A stretch of 64,000 nucleotides of DNA from contig OX465283.1 of NCBI GenBank assembly GCA_949987705.1, forward strand, positions 95,343,813-95,407,812. Reading direction: 5' to 3'. This DNA is from Thereva unica. Its lineage: Eukaryota; Arthropoda; Insecta; Diptera; Therevidae. The translations under genes were made by a program, and so were the position numbers. The number at the start of each line of letters is the position of its first letter. The first letter of the stretch is position 1. The notes beneath the pieces were generated by a model. That model was not told the DNA's origin and did no database searches. It saw only the letters and a list, made by a program, of their open reading frames with translations. Of this stretch, positions 54,555 through 64,000 are shown piece by piece.

Positions 54555-55590
54555 TGGGAGATGACCGCCATGGACCAAATCATATATTGAGTATACTATA
54601 TTGCCTATGGTGTTCTACTTATCATACTCTTTCATTTGATACCCATGTCGAAGGGGTTGTGCAGAAAATATTAATCCGCCCTCTTGAGATGGTCGCTATG
54701 GACCAAACGATATATTGAGTATACTATATTGCATATGGTGTTCTACTTATCATACTCTCTCATTTGATACACATCTCGAAGGGGTTGTGAAGAAAATGGT
54801 AATCCGCCCTCTTAGGATGACCGCCATGTACCAAACAATATATTGAGTATACTATATTGCTTATGGTGTTCTACTTATCATACTCTTTCATTTGATACCC
54901 ATGTCGTAGGGGTTGTAAAGAAAATGGTAATCCGCCTTCTCGAGGTGGCCGCTATGGACCAAACGATATATTGAGTATACTATATTGCTTATATTGTTCT
55001 ACTTACCATACTCTTTCATTTGATACCCATCTAGGAGGGGTTGTGAAGAAAATGGTAAATCGCCCTTTTAAGATGGCCGCCATGGACCAAATTATAAATT
55101 GAGTACACTATATTGCTTATGGTGTTCTACTTTTCATAGCCTTTCATTTGATACCCATGTCTCGGGTGTTGTGAAGAAAATGGTAACCCGCCCTCTTGAG
55201 ATGGCCGCCATGAATCTAAAGACATAGTCTTAGATTCATGGCTGCCCTTTCATTTGATACCAATGTCGAGGGGGTAGTGAAGAAAATGATCATCCGACCT
55301 CTTGAGATGACCGCCATGGACTAAACGATATATTGAGTATACTATATTGCTTATGGTGTTCTACTTATCATACTCTCTCATTTGATACCCATCTCGTAGG
55401 GGTTGTGAAGAAAATGGTAATCCGCCCGCTTGAGATGATCGCCATGGACCAAACGATATATTGAGTATACTATATTGCCTTTGGTGTTCTACTTACCATT
55501 CCCTTTCATTTGATATCCATGTTGAGGGGTTGTAAAGAAAATTTTAATCCGCCCTCTTGAGATGGCTGCTATGGACCAAACGCCTGCTTT
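54555..55590 (+). repeat. 128-bp satellite, older array
   Basis: About eight units containing ATGGACCAAACGATATATTG, TTCTACTTATCATAC and TTTCATTTGATACCCATG. Units differ at many sites and one is rearranged near 55215-55240. The array follows ACTAGCAAAAACCCGCGTGC at 54446. Confidence 0.92.
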
Positions 55591-55723
55591 TCTGTTGAAT
55601 TTTTTTGCTATAAACCTCACGGAGCTCGAGACCTTTCCAACGAATGCAAAACCGTAGAAATTGGATCGTGCGTTCTGGAATTATAGCGTCAGGAAGGAAA
55701 ACCCGACTTATTTTTATATTATA

Positions 55724-55880
55724 CTAGCTGGGACCCGGTGCGCCTACGCTGCACCCATAAGTCAATAGTAAACAATAAAAACCATCCATTGACTTAATAT
55801 TTTTCGAGATATGAATTTTACACAGATGAAATGCCTCAAAGAACATGGGTCTTGCGTCGGCCGCCATGAATCGGTATATT
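55724..55880 (+). other. ACTAGC...ACCCGG block before the second array
   Basis: ACTAGCTGGGACCCGGTGCG at 55733 parallels ACTAGCAAAAACCCGCGTGC at 54446 and a relic at 48906. Each stands directly before satellite or after a TA tract, so it likely marks one end of a repeat family carrying the satellite. Confidence 0.5.
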
Positions 55881-57270
55881 GAGTCTACTACATTGCTTAC
55901 TGTATTCTACTTATCATACCCTTTCATTTGATACCCATGTTGAGGGGATTGTGAAGAAAGTGGTAATCCGGCCTCTTTAGACGGCCGCCATGGATCTAAA
56001 GATATATTTTGTATACTACATTGCTTATTGTATTCTACTTATCATACCCTTTCATTTGATACCCATGTCGAGGTGGTTGTGAAGAAAGTGGTAATCCGGC
56101 CTCTTGAGACGGCCGCCATGGATCTAAAGGTATATTTTGTATACTACATTGCTTATTGTATTCTACTTATCATACCCTTTCATTTGATACCCATGTCGAG
56201 GTGGTTGTGAAGAAAGTGGTACCCCGCCCTCTTGAGACGGCCGCCATGGATCTAAAAATATATTTTGTATACTACATTGCTTATTATATTCTACTTAACA
56301 TACCCTTTCATTTGATACCCATGTTGAGGTGGTTGTGAAGAAAGTGGTACCCCGCCCTCTTGAGACGGGCGCCATGGATCTAAAGATATATTTTGTATAC
56401 TACATTGCTTATTGTATTCTACTTATCATACCCTTTCATTTGATACCCATGTCGAGGTGGTTGTGAAGAAAGTGGTACCCCGCCCTCTTGAGACGGCCGC
56501 CATGGATCGAAAGATATATTTTGTATACTACATTGCTTATTATATTCTACTTAACATACCCTTTCATTTGATACCCATGTTGAGGTGGTTGTGAAGAAAG
56601 TGGTAATCCGGCGTCTTGAGACGGCCGCCATGGATCTAAAGATATATTTTGTATACTACATTGCTTATTGTATTCTACTTATCATACCCTTTCATTTGAT
56701 ACCCATGTTGAGGGGATTGTGAAGAAAGTGGTAATCCGGCCTCCTTAGACGGCCGCCATGGATCTAAAGATATATTTTGTATACTACATTGCTTATTGTA
56801 TTCTACTTATCATACCCTTTCATTTGATACCCATGTCGAGGTGGTTGTGAAGAAAGTGGTAATTCGGCCTCTTGAGACGGCCGCCATGGATCTAAAGATA
56901 TATTTTGTATACTACATTGCTTATTGTATTCTACTTATCATACCCTTTCATTTGATACCCATGTCGAGGTGGTTGTGAAGAAAGTGGTACCCCGCCCTCT
57001 TGAGACGGGCGCCATGGATCTAAAGATATATTTTGTATACTACATTGCTTATTGTATTCTACTTATCATACCCTTTCATTTGATACCCATGTCGAGGTGG
57101 TTGTGAAGAAAGTGGTACCCCGCCCTCTTGAGACGGGCGCCATGGATCTAAAGATATATTTTGTATACTACATTGCTTATTGTATTCTACTTATCATACC
57201 CTTTCATTTGATACCCATGTCGAGGTGGTTGTGAAGAAAGTGGTACACCGCCCTCTTGAGACGGCCGCTG
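55880..57270 (+). repeat. 128-bp satellite, younger array
   Basis: About eleven units at 128-bp spacing (recurring 60-codon shadow ORFs at 56028, 56156, 56412, 56796, 56924, 57052). Each has GACGGCCGCCATGGATCTAA and CATTTGATACCCATG. Since 128 is not a multiple of 3, no continuous protein is encoded. Units are far more alike than in the array at 54555. Confidence 0.95.
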
Positions 57271-57273
57271 TGG

Positions 57274-59832
57274 ATCATTTTAGTTTCAATAGCGTCATGG
57301 CCTACCTATTGTTTGACAGCTGCGTAAAGAGTATAGCAGGGTAAGCATAGGACAGATGCCCCTCGGGAAAGTTAGGTTGATATTTTTACCTTAGCATCAC
57401 ACTAGTAAGGGGAACTATTCCCGAAATCATCGTACCTCTGTGAGCGCTGATTCTTGAAATAAATTAATTAATCGAATTTTTGAAAAAAATATTTTCCTCT
57501 CTTATAACGTAACGGATTGTTATGATTTTTTGGGATATGCTAGATACACCAAAGAACCGTTAAACAAAATATTATTAAGTATTCTCAGTGATTAGAATGT
57601 CTCAAAATCCCGAATTTTAAATTTACAAAAATGGAAAATGTCACGTATATCAACAGACACTATCACCATATTTTTTTTATAAATAACCCTTACTATGCTC
57701 TACAATATATATTTTTTTCAAATTTTTCGCAAGGGTAGAACAGTGTTAAAAAAAATATAATTACTACTCATATATAAATATTAGAAAGATAAAGTTTTAT
57801 TAATAGCAATAATATTAATAATGTTAATATAATACATATAATACAGCAATTATAATATTAATTAATATCAATTAATCATAATCACTGTTTTCTTCAATGG
57901 TTACAATGGATGTTGGCACAATATTATATCTTCGGCCGTTGTTAAGATTTTCTTTTGACCTTTCACTTTCAACACAAATCGCCCACACACTACACATTTG
58001 GGATTTTTCTCTTTTGGCATTTTTATTAATTAAAAATAATTACTTCACTAATTAAATCCACCTGAAATATTACTACTTTAAATATAATATCAAACTAGTG
58101 TAATACTGCTTCTTTTTACCTGAATATTTTTAGAGGAACAATATTTACTGAAATGTATCTATATATACAACAATAAATAATAAATAATAAAATAAAATGA
58201 TTTCGTAGAAGTAAGTACAAAAAAAGAAAAACACTTATAAAATTCGAGATAAAAATGAATTTGAGATTAAAGTAATAAACGCGGTTCAACTTGTAGTGTA
58301 TTAAGAGTAAACATAAGTTGCGAATTTCAAAATCTGTTTTATTCTGTTCTAATCGGTTTTGGAACAGTATTTAATTCTCATCGGACACGACCGAAACACG
58401 AATGAAAATGCAATCCTAAATGACTTTCAGAAAAAAACTTTTACTACGCATTTAATTACTTTTTTGCTGTATTAATCTGGCCTTAACTTCATTCCATTTA
58501 TGGTACCATTTACCATTTAGTGCCCTTAACCAATAAGAAATTCTACCAACTACGCAATATACTATATTTTATTCTACGTCATGCGTCATGTACTATTTGT
58601 TTCCTATCAATGCATCGGTAATTGTTCTTTAGCTATGCGTAACATTTATCAACTACGCAATGTAGTGTATTATTTTACGCAATATAGTGTATATTTTATT
58701 GTTCCTGCAAAGTCTACAAGGCATGCGTCGTCTATTATTTACTCAGTTATTGCTGTAGATGTTATCATAGATCAAAGCATTAAAAGTGACTTACGGCCGA
58801 TAATGATTAATACAATTTTGCTCTCGATAATTGGTAAGGGCAGTATCCAGAACGCAGTTAGGGTAGGTGTGAACAGTGGGCATTGAAGCCTTGGCGCATA
58901 GAGACAATTAATTGAGGAGTGTTCAAAGCCTTGACTCAAGATATAGCCAACATAAAAATCGAAAGATATATTTTAGGGGTATTCAAAATACCTTTTTAAT
59001 TTTTGTGTCACTTGGGTGGAAATACTATTAAATGCAGAAAATGAGTTAGTATTTGTAATAATTAACGCTCACGTCAATTTCACATCATAATTATAGCAAC
59101 TCATAATTCGCGGTATAAGAACCAGATGAACGTATCTACAAAAAAATAAAAAAAATTTTTTTTTCATAAAACGGTTCACAATAATATTGTCATATATTGT
59201 GAACCGTTTTATGAAAAAAAACCTTTTTTTGATTTTTTTGTAGATACGTTCATCTGGTTCTTATACCGCGAATTATTATAATACATATACTATATAAGAG
59301 TAGTAATTATATTTTTTTTAACACTGTTCTACCCTTGCGAAAAATTTGAAAAAAATATATATTGTAGAGCATAGTAAGGGTTATTTATAAAAAAAATATG
59401 GTGATAGTGTCTGTTGATATACGTGACATTTTCCATTTTTGTAAATTTAAAATTCGGAATTTTGAGACATTCTAATCACTGAGAATACTTAATAATATTT
59501 TGTTTAACAGTTCTTTGGTGTATCTAGCATACCCCAAAAAATCATAACAATCCGTTACGTTATAAGAGAGAAAAATATTTTTTTCAAAAATTCGATTAAT
59601 TAATTTATTTCAAGAATCAGCGCTCACAGAGGTACGATAATTTCGGGAATAGTTCCCCTTACTAGTGTGATGTTAAGGTAAAAATATCAACCTAACTTTC
59701 CCGAGGGGCATCTGTCCTATGCTTACCCTGCTATACTCTTTGAAATTTTCATTAAATGTAATGATTCAATTTAATGACAATTTTACATTTGTCAAACAAT
59801 AGGTAGGCCATGAAGCTATTGAAACTAAAATG
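57274..59832. mobile_element. 2.56-kb element with terminal inverted repeats of about 500 bp
   Basis: 57274 to about 57785 is mirrored, with few differences, at about 59290-59832; outer ends are CATTTTAGTTTCAATAGC and complement. The right arm has an extra ~45 bp near 59745-59790. The 1.5-kb core is AT-rich. A minus ORF of about 39 codons near 58025-57905 has a CVVCG motif; nothing else coding was recognised. No target duplication seen; it adjoins the satellite array. Confidence 0.85.
59103..59276. repeat. Near-perfect palindrome of about 2 x 80 bp
   Basis: ATAATTCGCGGTATAAGAAC through AACGTATCTAC and CATAAAACGGTTCACAAT is mirrored around about 59187. It lies inside the right half of the long-TIR element and would form a long hairpin. 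Confidence 0.9.
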
Positions 59833-60005
59833 AAGTGAAAATTCCTAAAATTACCATTTTTTTGGTTTTTCAGGCAATTTTTTAAATTTTTCTCTCCGTA
59901 AGAACCATCCTCGTAGTTCAACGAATATTCGAAAAAAAAAATTAGTCCAATAGGTCCAGCCGTTCTCGAATTTTGCGCTTAGCAACACATTTAGCGATTC
60001 ATTTT

Positions 60006-60009
<4 letters not shown>

Positions 60010-60100
<91 letters not shown>
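60010..60100. repeat. (TA)n microsatellite
   Basis: TA repeats with one TTTATA break, adjacent to the 3' end of the minus-strand LINE and possibly its tail. Confidence 0.95.
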
Positions 60101-60101
<1 letters not shown>

Positions 60102-60104
60102 CTT

Positions 60105-62057
60105 TTGTTTTACGAGGGATGGTGAGACTCTATATCGACACTTCTGAGGTTCCCGCACTCAGACCGAGTTTCAGATTCCTACCACCCCTTTGTGTGACGC
60201 TTACCCCGCCCGGAACCGCCGCGAGGCATTACTTCGGGCGGGCGTCACCATTATGACCCTTTAGGTGTCCCTCTGGTGTTTACCCATAGGGGTTGCTACT
60301 GCTCTCGGCATTTCTTCGCCTTTCTCTGTTTCTTGTGGCTTATTCTTGCCTTAACTTTCTGTGAATGGCCTTCAGGGTTTCTTCCACTTTCTTCCACATT
60401 TTCTCGGATCTCATCATATGCTCTACGATGTTTTCCGGCGTTAGTGGCGCCTGGGCCGTTTCTTCTAATTCCGCCCTTTCCTCGGCGTATCTCGAGCAGG
60501 CAAAGAAGACGTGCTCTGCGTCTTCTTCCGTCGCTGGGCATACCGGACACAACGGTGAATCATCGTGGCCGAATCGGTGGAGGTATTTCCTATACCCCCC
60601 ATATCCGCTCAGGAACTGCGTGAGGTCGTAACTTACTTCCCCACGCTCCCTCAAAAGCCATACTTCCACGTTAGGGATAAGTCTGTGGGTCCAACGACCC
60701 TTAACAGACTCGTCCCATTTCCCCTGCCATTCCCTTAAGGACTCACAGCGCGCAATCTGCCGCCGTACCCTTCTTGTCAGCCCTCTACCATATTCTGGGT
60801 CATAGAGACGCATGCCCTCCCTCGCCAGAATATCTACAGGAATCATCCCCGCTATCACGCACGCCGCATCGTCGGACGTGGTCCTGTACGCGCAGCATGT
60901 GGAAATTTAGCCTCCGATCGATCATCACTCCCAGGTACCTTAGAGCGGGCTGTGAGTGGATGATCTATTCCCCTACCTTGATCCTCACGGATACTGGCTT
61001 TCGCCGTTTGCTGATCACAACTGCTTCAGTTTTGTGCTCAGCAAGCTTCAACCCAGCGCGTTCTAACCACGCTTTTATTTCCCAGATCGCTTCGTTCGCA
61101 TACAGTTCGATGTCATCTGGGTGTTTTCCTTCGACAACTACCCCGATATCATCTGCGAACCCGATCGCCACTGCTTCTTTTGGAAGACGAAGCCCCAACA
61201 CATCATTGTACATTGCGATCCATAGGAGAGGGCCCAGGACGGAACCTTGCGGGACACCGCATGTTGCCCGAACACTTTAGGACCATCATCCGAATCACAA
61301 TGAAGCGACCTACCCTGCAGGTAGTCGGCCACTACACGCACTAGGTACTTAGGTGTGCCTAGCTTGATTAACGCCTCAACTATTTTGCTCCACCTCGCTG
61401 AGTTGAAAGCATTTTTTACGTCGAGGGTTATCAGTGCGCAGCAGTGATTTTTCTCTATGGCGGTTTTTGCTATGCCCACCACCATATTGATTGCATCAGT
61501 AGTCGTCCTTGCCTTTCTGAAGCCGAATTGCTTGTCCGACAGGCCGCCTGCCCTTTCGACGCTAGGGAGAATCCTGTTACAGATCACCCGCTCGAAAAGT
61601 TTGCCTATGCAACTAAGGAGGCATATCGGTCTGTAGGACGATGGGTCCCCTAAAGGCTTGTTCGGCTTCGGTAGGAGCACGAGTTTCTGCTGTTTCCATC
61701 GCTCCGGGAAGATCCCCTCTCTCAGGCACGGTGTGAAGACTTCAGCGAACCTGTCTGGCGCTATTGAAGCTGCTAGCTTCGCCGCTTTATTTGGTATGCC
61801 ATCCATGCCAGGGGCCTTACCTTTTTTGCAGCCTCCAGAATCTCATCTGCGGTCACCGCAGGTACCTTTTCTGGGTCCACCTGAAGGGTGGGTAGTTCTG
61901 CGGCGCGTACGTTCTGTGGAAACAGGACGTACACAATGCTCTGGAGCAGCTCGGGGCAGGTGATCGGTGGAGAGCGTTTGCCCTTGACCGCTGACATAAC
62001 CATTTTATAGGCTCCACCCCAGGGGTCCGAGTCTGTGGATCCTCTTCCGCCTTCCAT
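60105..62057 (-). pseudogene. R1-like LINE, 5'-truncated with frameshifts
   Basis: Minus strand: AVTADEILEAAKKVRP at the RT lead-in (62057-61773), frameshift near 61820, MDGIPNKAAKLAA, KQQKLVLLPKPNKPLGDPSSYRPI, KQFGFRKARTTTDAI (61806 on), frameshift near 61265, GVPQGSVLGPLLW, then the palm box FADD in VAIGFADDIGVV (61213-60965). After PALRYLGVMIDRRLNF a deletion joins to HMLRVQDHVRR. The C-terminus (60858-60340) has GRWTHRLIPNVEVWLLR, GYGGYRKYLHRFGHDDSPLC and the CPVC...EDAEHVFFAC finger typical of the R1 group. About 230 bp of 3' UTR precede a TA tail. Non-functional. Confidence 0.85.
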
Positions 62058-62059
62058 GG

Positions 62060-62310
62060 GATCCCTCTGATGATGACGTCACTCAGCCTCTGAAATCTTC
62101 ACTCAGCCTCTGAAATCCCAGGAATCTGAATCTTGCATAAAAAATAGGGGTTGCCATTTGAGAAAAAAAGCAACCCCACTCCCGGGTCAGGGGGTGAAAG
62201 AGAGGGGGTGCGCACTATATCCAATCGATGTCCCCCTCCATATCACACATCTTTTGTATCAGAGGTTTCCCTCTGTCACCCCTCCTTTGTTCAGGAAGAG
62301 GATCCACTGA
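62060..62310. other. Short repeats, no gene
   Basis: CACTCAGCCTCTGAAATC is present twice in tandem at about 62079-62115. TAGGGGTTGCCATTTGA is shared with 54161. CCCCCTC/GAGGGGGT stretches follow. Confidence 0.5.
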
Positions 62311-62560
62311 GATTTATTAAAAGCATATCAGCTGATGTCAACCACCAACTGTCACTGTGGGAAAAACTTGAAAAAAACTTCCCTTGTTCGGTTCTGGATT
62401 ACGATTTTTTATTTATTATCAAAAACTATCGAAAAACTAACTCTTTTGTTCTGGAACAATATATCAATCATAATAGCCCTGGCAATTCATTAATTCTAAA
62501 TATAACAAAGTAATTGTAGCACAGTAATTAATGTTGTATATAATACAATAATTCTCAACA
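62310..62560 (-). mobile_element. 3' LTR of the second BEL/Pao element (inner edge at 62560)
   Basis: On the minus strand GGTGGGAGTA (polypurine tract) abuts TGTTGAGAATTATTG, the LTR start at 62560. AATAAATAAA lies near 62410. The outer end was not fixed and may be truncated. Confidence 0.55.
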
Positions 62561-62637
62561 TACTCCCACCTGAATTAATGACATGGAATTGAATTAATTC
62601 ATTAAACAATATTTAAACCGTTAAAATAACATAAAGA

Positions 62638-64000
62638 TTACAAATTCAATCGATCTGGGGCCTTAACTTTTCTACCACTACGAGTGTATATAACATTATT
62701 TTCAAAGTGTGGTGTTGCTTCAGCCCCGGCTGAGTTCTTCAAGTCTTCAAAATTATTCGTTTTGTTTATCTCATTAAACTCTTGCTGAATAATTTCTTCT
62801 TCTTGTGGATACTGTGTAAATTTAATTTCTAAAGGTAATACTCTCTGCACCGGACGTAACATAGTTCCAGTCGCCGTTCTCAGCTTGATCAATCGCACTT
62901 CTCCTTCTCGTCCTGGTAGTAATTCTTCAACCCTTGCTAAAGGCCACTCAAACCGTTTAAGGTGATTGCTTTCCACCAGTACCATTTCACCGACCTCTAT
63001 CTTCCTAGGAGAAATCTTTCGACTATGTAAGACTAATTGCCCTAAATATTCCTCTTGGAATCGACGTTTGAGGATCTGTCTCAAGTGTCTCCTGTACTTT
63101 AATTTTCTATTAAGATCTCTTGTTTCCACAGCATCTAAATCAACCAATTCAGCCTTTTCTATATCCCTCAAGAACATGTCAGGCGTTAGAGGGGTCAAAT
63201 CGGAAGGATCCTCTGAGACGTATGTTAAAGGACGAGCATTTAAAACAGCCTCGCATTCATACAGAATCGTCTGCATTTCGTCAAAGTCCAGCGAAGTCTT
63301 TCCCAATACTCTACGCAGCAGCTGCTTCAATAGCCCTATCAAACGCTCCCACCAACCTCCCCACCAAGGAGCTGTAGGAGGATTGAATTTCCATCTAATT
63401 CGGTTTATAGAACTGTGCTGATTAATTTTATTCCAATCCAAACGTTCTAACGCATTTGCCGCTCCAACAAAGTTAGTGCCATTGTCTGTGTAGATGACAC
63501 TGGGTCTTCCCCATCGACTAATAAATTTTCTTAAACATTGGATAAATCTATCAGTTGATAATGACGAAATCAACTCTAAATGAATGGCTCGATATACTGC
63601 ACATATAAATAAACAAATCCAACATTTCTCAGGAGTGCTTCTCCCTTTCACCTTTATAAATATCGGGCCCGCCAAATCTATTCCAACAATTTCGTAAACT
63701 TTGGCATCACGCACACGGTCTTCCGGTAATGGTGGTGACTGTACCTGTATTTTCTTGGATCTATACCGAGTGCATACTACACAACTATTTACAACAGATC
63801 TCACAGACCGTCGACCGCCAAGAATCCAGAATCGTTTTCGTAGTATTGTCGTTAAGATCTGAGTTCCAGCGTGTGATGAATTGTGATGTACTTCTAGAAT
63901 TAATCGCTTAACTACTGGATGGTTTGAACTCGGCAAGACAATTGGATAGCAGAAGTCCCTCACATAATCCCCATACGATACTTTCGTCTTCAGTCTTATA
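62638..64000 (-). CDS. BEL/Pao Pol C-terminus: integrase, partial
   Basis: Open from the window edge to a stop at 62638, at least 450 codons. Zinc region HHNSSHAGTQ...CVVCTRYR, core with VGIDLAGP, YTDNGTNFVGA and GGWWERLIGLLKQ (D, D, E present), ALTPL-like DLTPLTPDMFL, then the DUF5641-type C-terminus EVGEMVLVESNHLKRFEWPLARV and a short end RSGRKVKAPDRLNL. No Env domain follows, unlike the element at 20678. Sequence differs throughout, so it is another lineage. No break in the visible part. The rest lies beyond the window. Confidence 0.9.
   Translation of the reverse strand, partial: IRLKTKVSYGDYVRDFCYPIVLPSSNHPVVKRLILEVHHNSSHAGTQILTTILRKRFWILGGRRSVRSVVNSCVVCTRYRSKKIQVQSPPLPEDRVRDAKVYEIVGIDLAGPIFIKVKGRSTPEKCWICLFICAVYRAIHLELISSLSTDRFIQCLRKFISRWGRPSVIYTDNGTNFVGAANALERLDWNKINQHSSINRIRWKFNPPTAPWWGGWWERLIGLLKQLLRRVLGKTSLDFDEMQTILYECEAVLNARPLTYVSEDPSDLTPLTPDMFLRDIEKAELVDLDAVETRDLNRKLKYRRHLRQILKRRFQEEYLGQLVLHSRKISPRKIEVGEMVLVESNHLKRFEWPLARVEELLPGREGEVRLIKLRTATGTMLRPVQRVLPLEIKFTQYPQEEEIIQQEFNEINKTNNFEDLKNSAGAEATPHFENNVIYTRSGRKVKAPDRLNL

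Noticed and set aside
56028..57234. Series of 60-codon ORFs at 128-bp intervals
   Set aside because: Period is not a multiple of three; each is the same satellite unit.

Overview
The window is from an AT-rich insect-like nuclear genome. Evidence: introns of 46-56 bp with GT-AG borders, one intact single-copy host gene (twinfilin) closest to the fly protein, and a dense, nested mix of LTR retrotransposons (BEL/Pao, Gypsy, Copia), non-LTR elements, Helitron-like ends, a pogo/Tigger element and many small inverted-repeat elements. Diptera is plausible but not proven. There are no bacterial operons, no CRISPR array and no confident RNA gene.

Layout. 1-3.4 kb: about 1.9 kb present twice in direct orientation, carrying a decayed reverse-transcriptase scrap and a TGACGT-rich inverted repeat. 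3.9-4.6 kb: a deleted PIF/Harbinger element with a transposase N-terminus. 5.2-7.4 kb (minus): a pogo/Tigger-type transposase pseudogene. 7.9-8.5 kb: three 155-bp MITEs. 9.4-12.0 kb: further MITEs, a 9-bp minisatellite and an LTR remnant. 12.1-13.7 kb: a non-LTR pseudogene. 13.8-16.3 kb: a duplicated inverted-repeat element containing two 568-bp MITEs. 16.3-18.2 kb: a LINE 3' end, tRNA-like heads and Helitron 3' ends.

18.8-34.2 kb is the largest unit. A Gypsy element of CsRn1 type (gag 29.3-30.3, pol 30.1-33.3, 3' LTR 33.3-34.2, truncated 5' LTR at 18.8-19.5) is interrupted in its leader by a complete BEL/Pao element (19,961-28,907). The BEL element has 563-bp LTRs differing at one base, a 5-bp target duplication, an 18-nt tRNA-Trp primer site, a polypurine tract and one uninterrupted 2544-codon gag-pol-env reading frame, so it is very young.

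34.2-41.9 kb: a Helitron-like end, a HARBI1-like gene fragment whose first intron holds a 541-bp MITE, a LINE inside another inverted-repeat element, and two nested elements just 5' of twinfilin. 41,980-43,202: twinfilin, five exons, 342 codons. 43.4-46.8 kb: long-TIR and nested MITEs plus an unidentified minus-strand ORF. 48.6-52.9 kb: LINE and two Copia fragments in opposite orientation. 53-60 kb: a 291-bp higher-order repeat, two arrays of a 128-bp satellite and a 2.56-kb element with ~500-bp terminal inverted repeats. 60-62 kb (minus): an R1-like LINE pseudogene. 62.3-64 kb (minus): the 3' part of a second BEL/Pao element running off the window.

The theme is serial nesting. Many independent small elements have TTA or TAA target duplications and GGCCC-type ends, the PIF/Harbinger signature, and two transposase-derived fragments of that superfamily are present.
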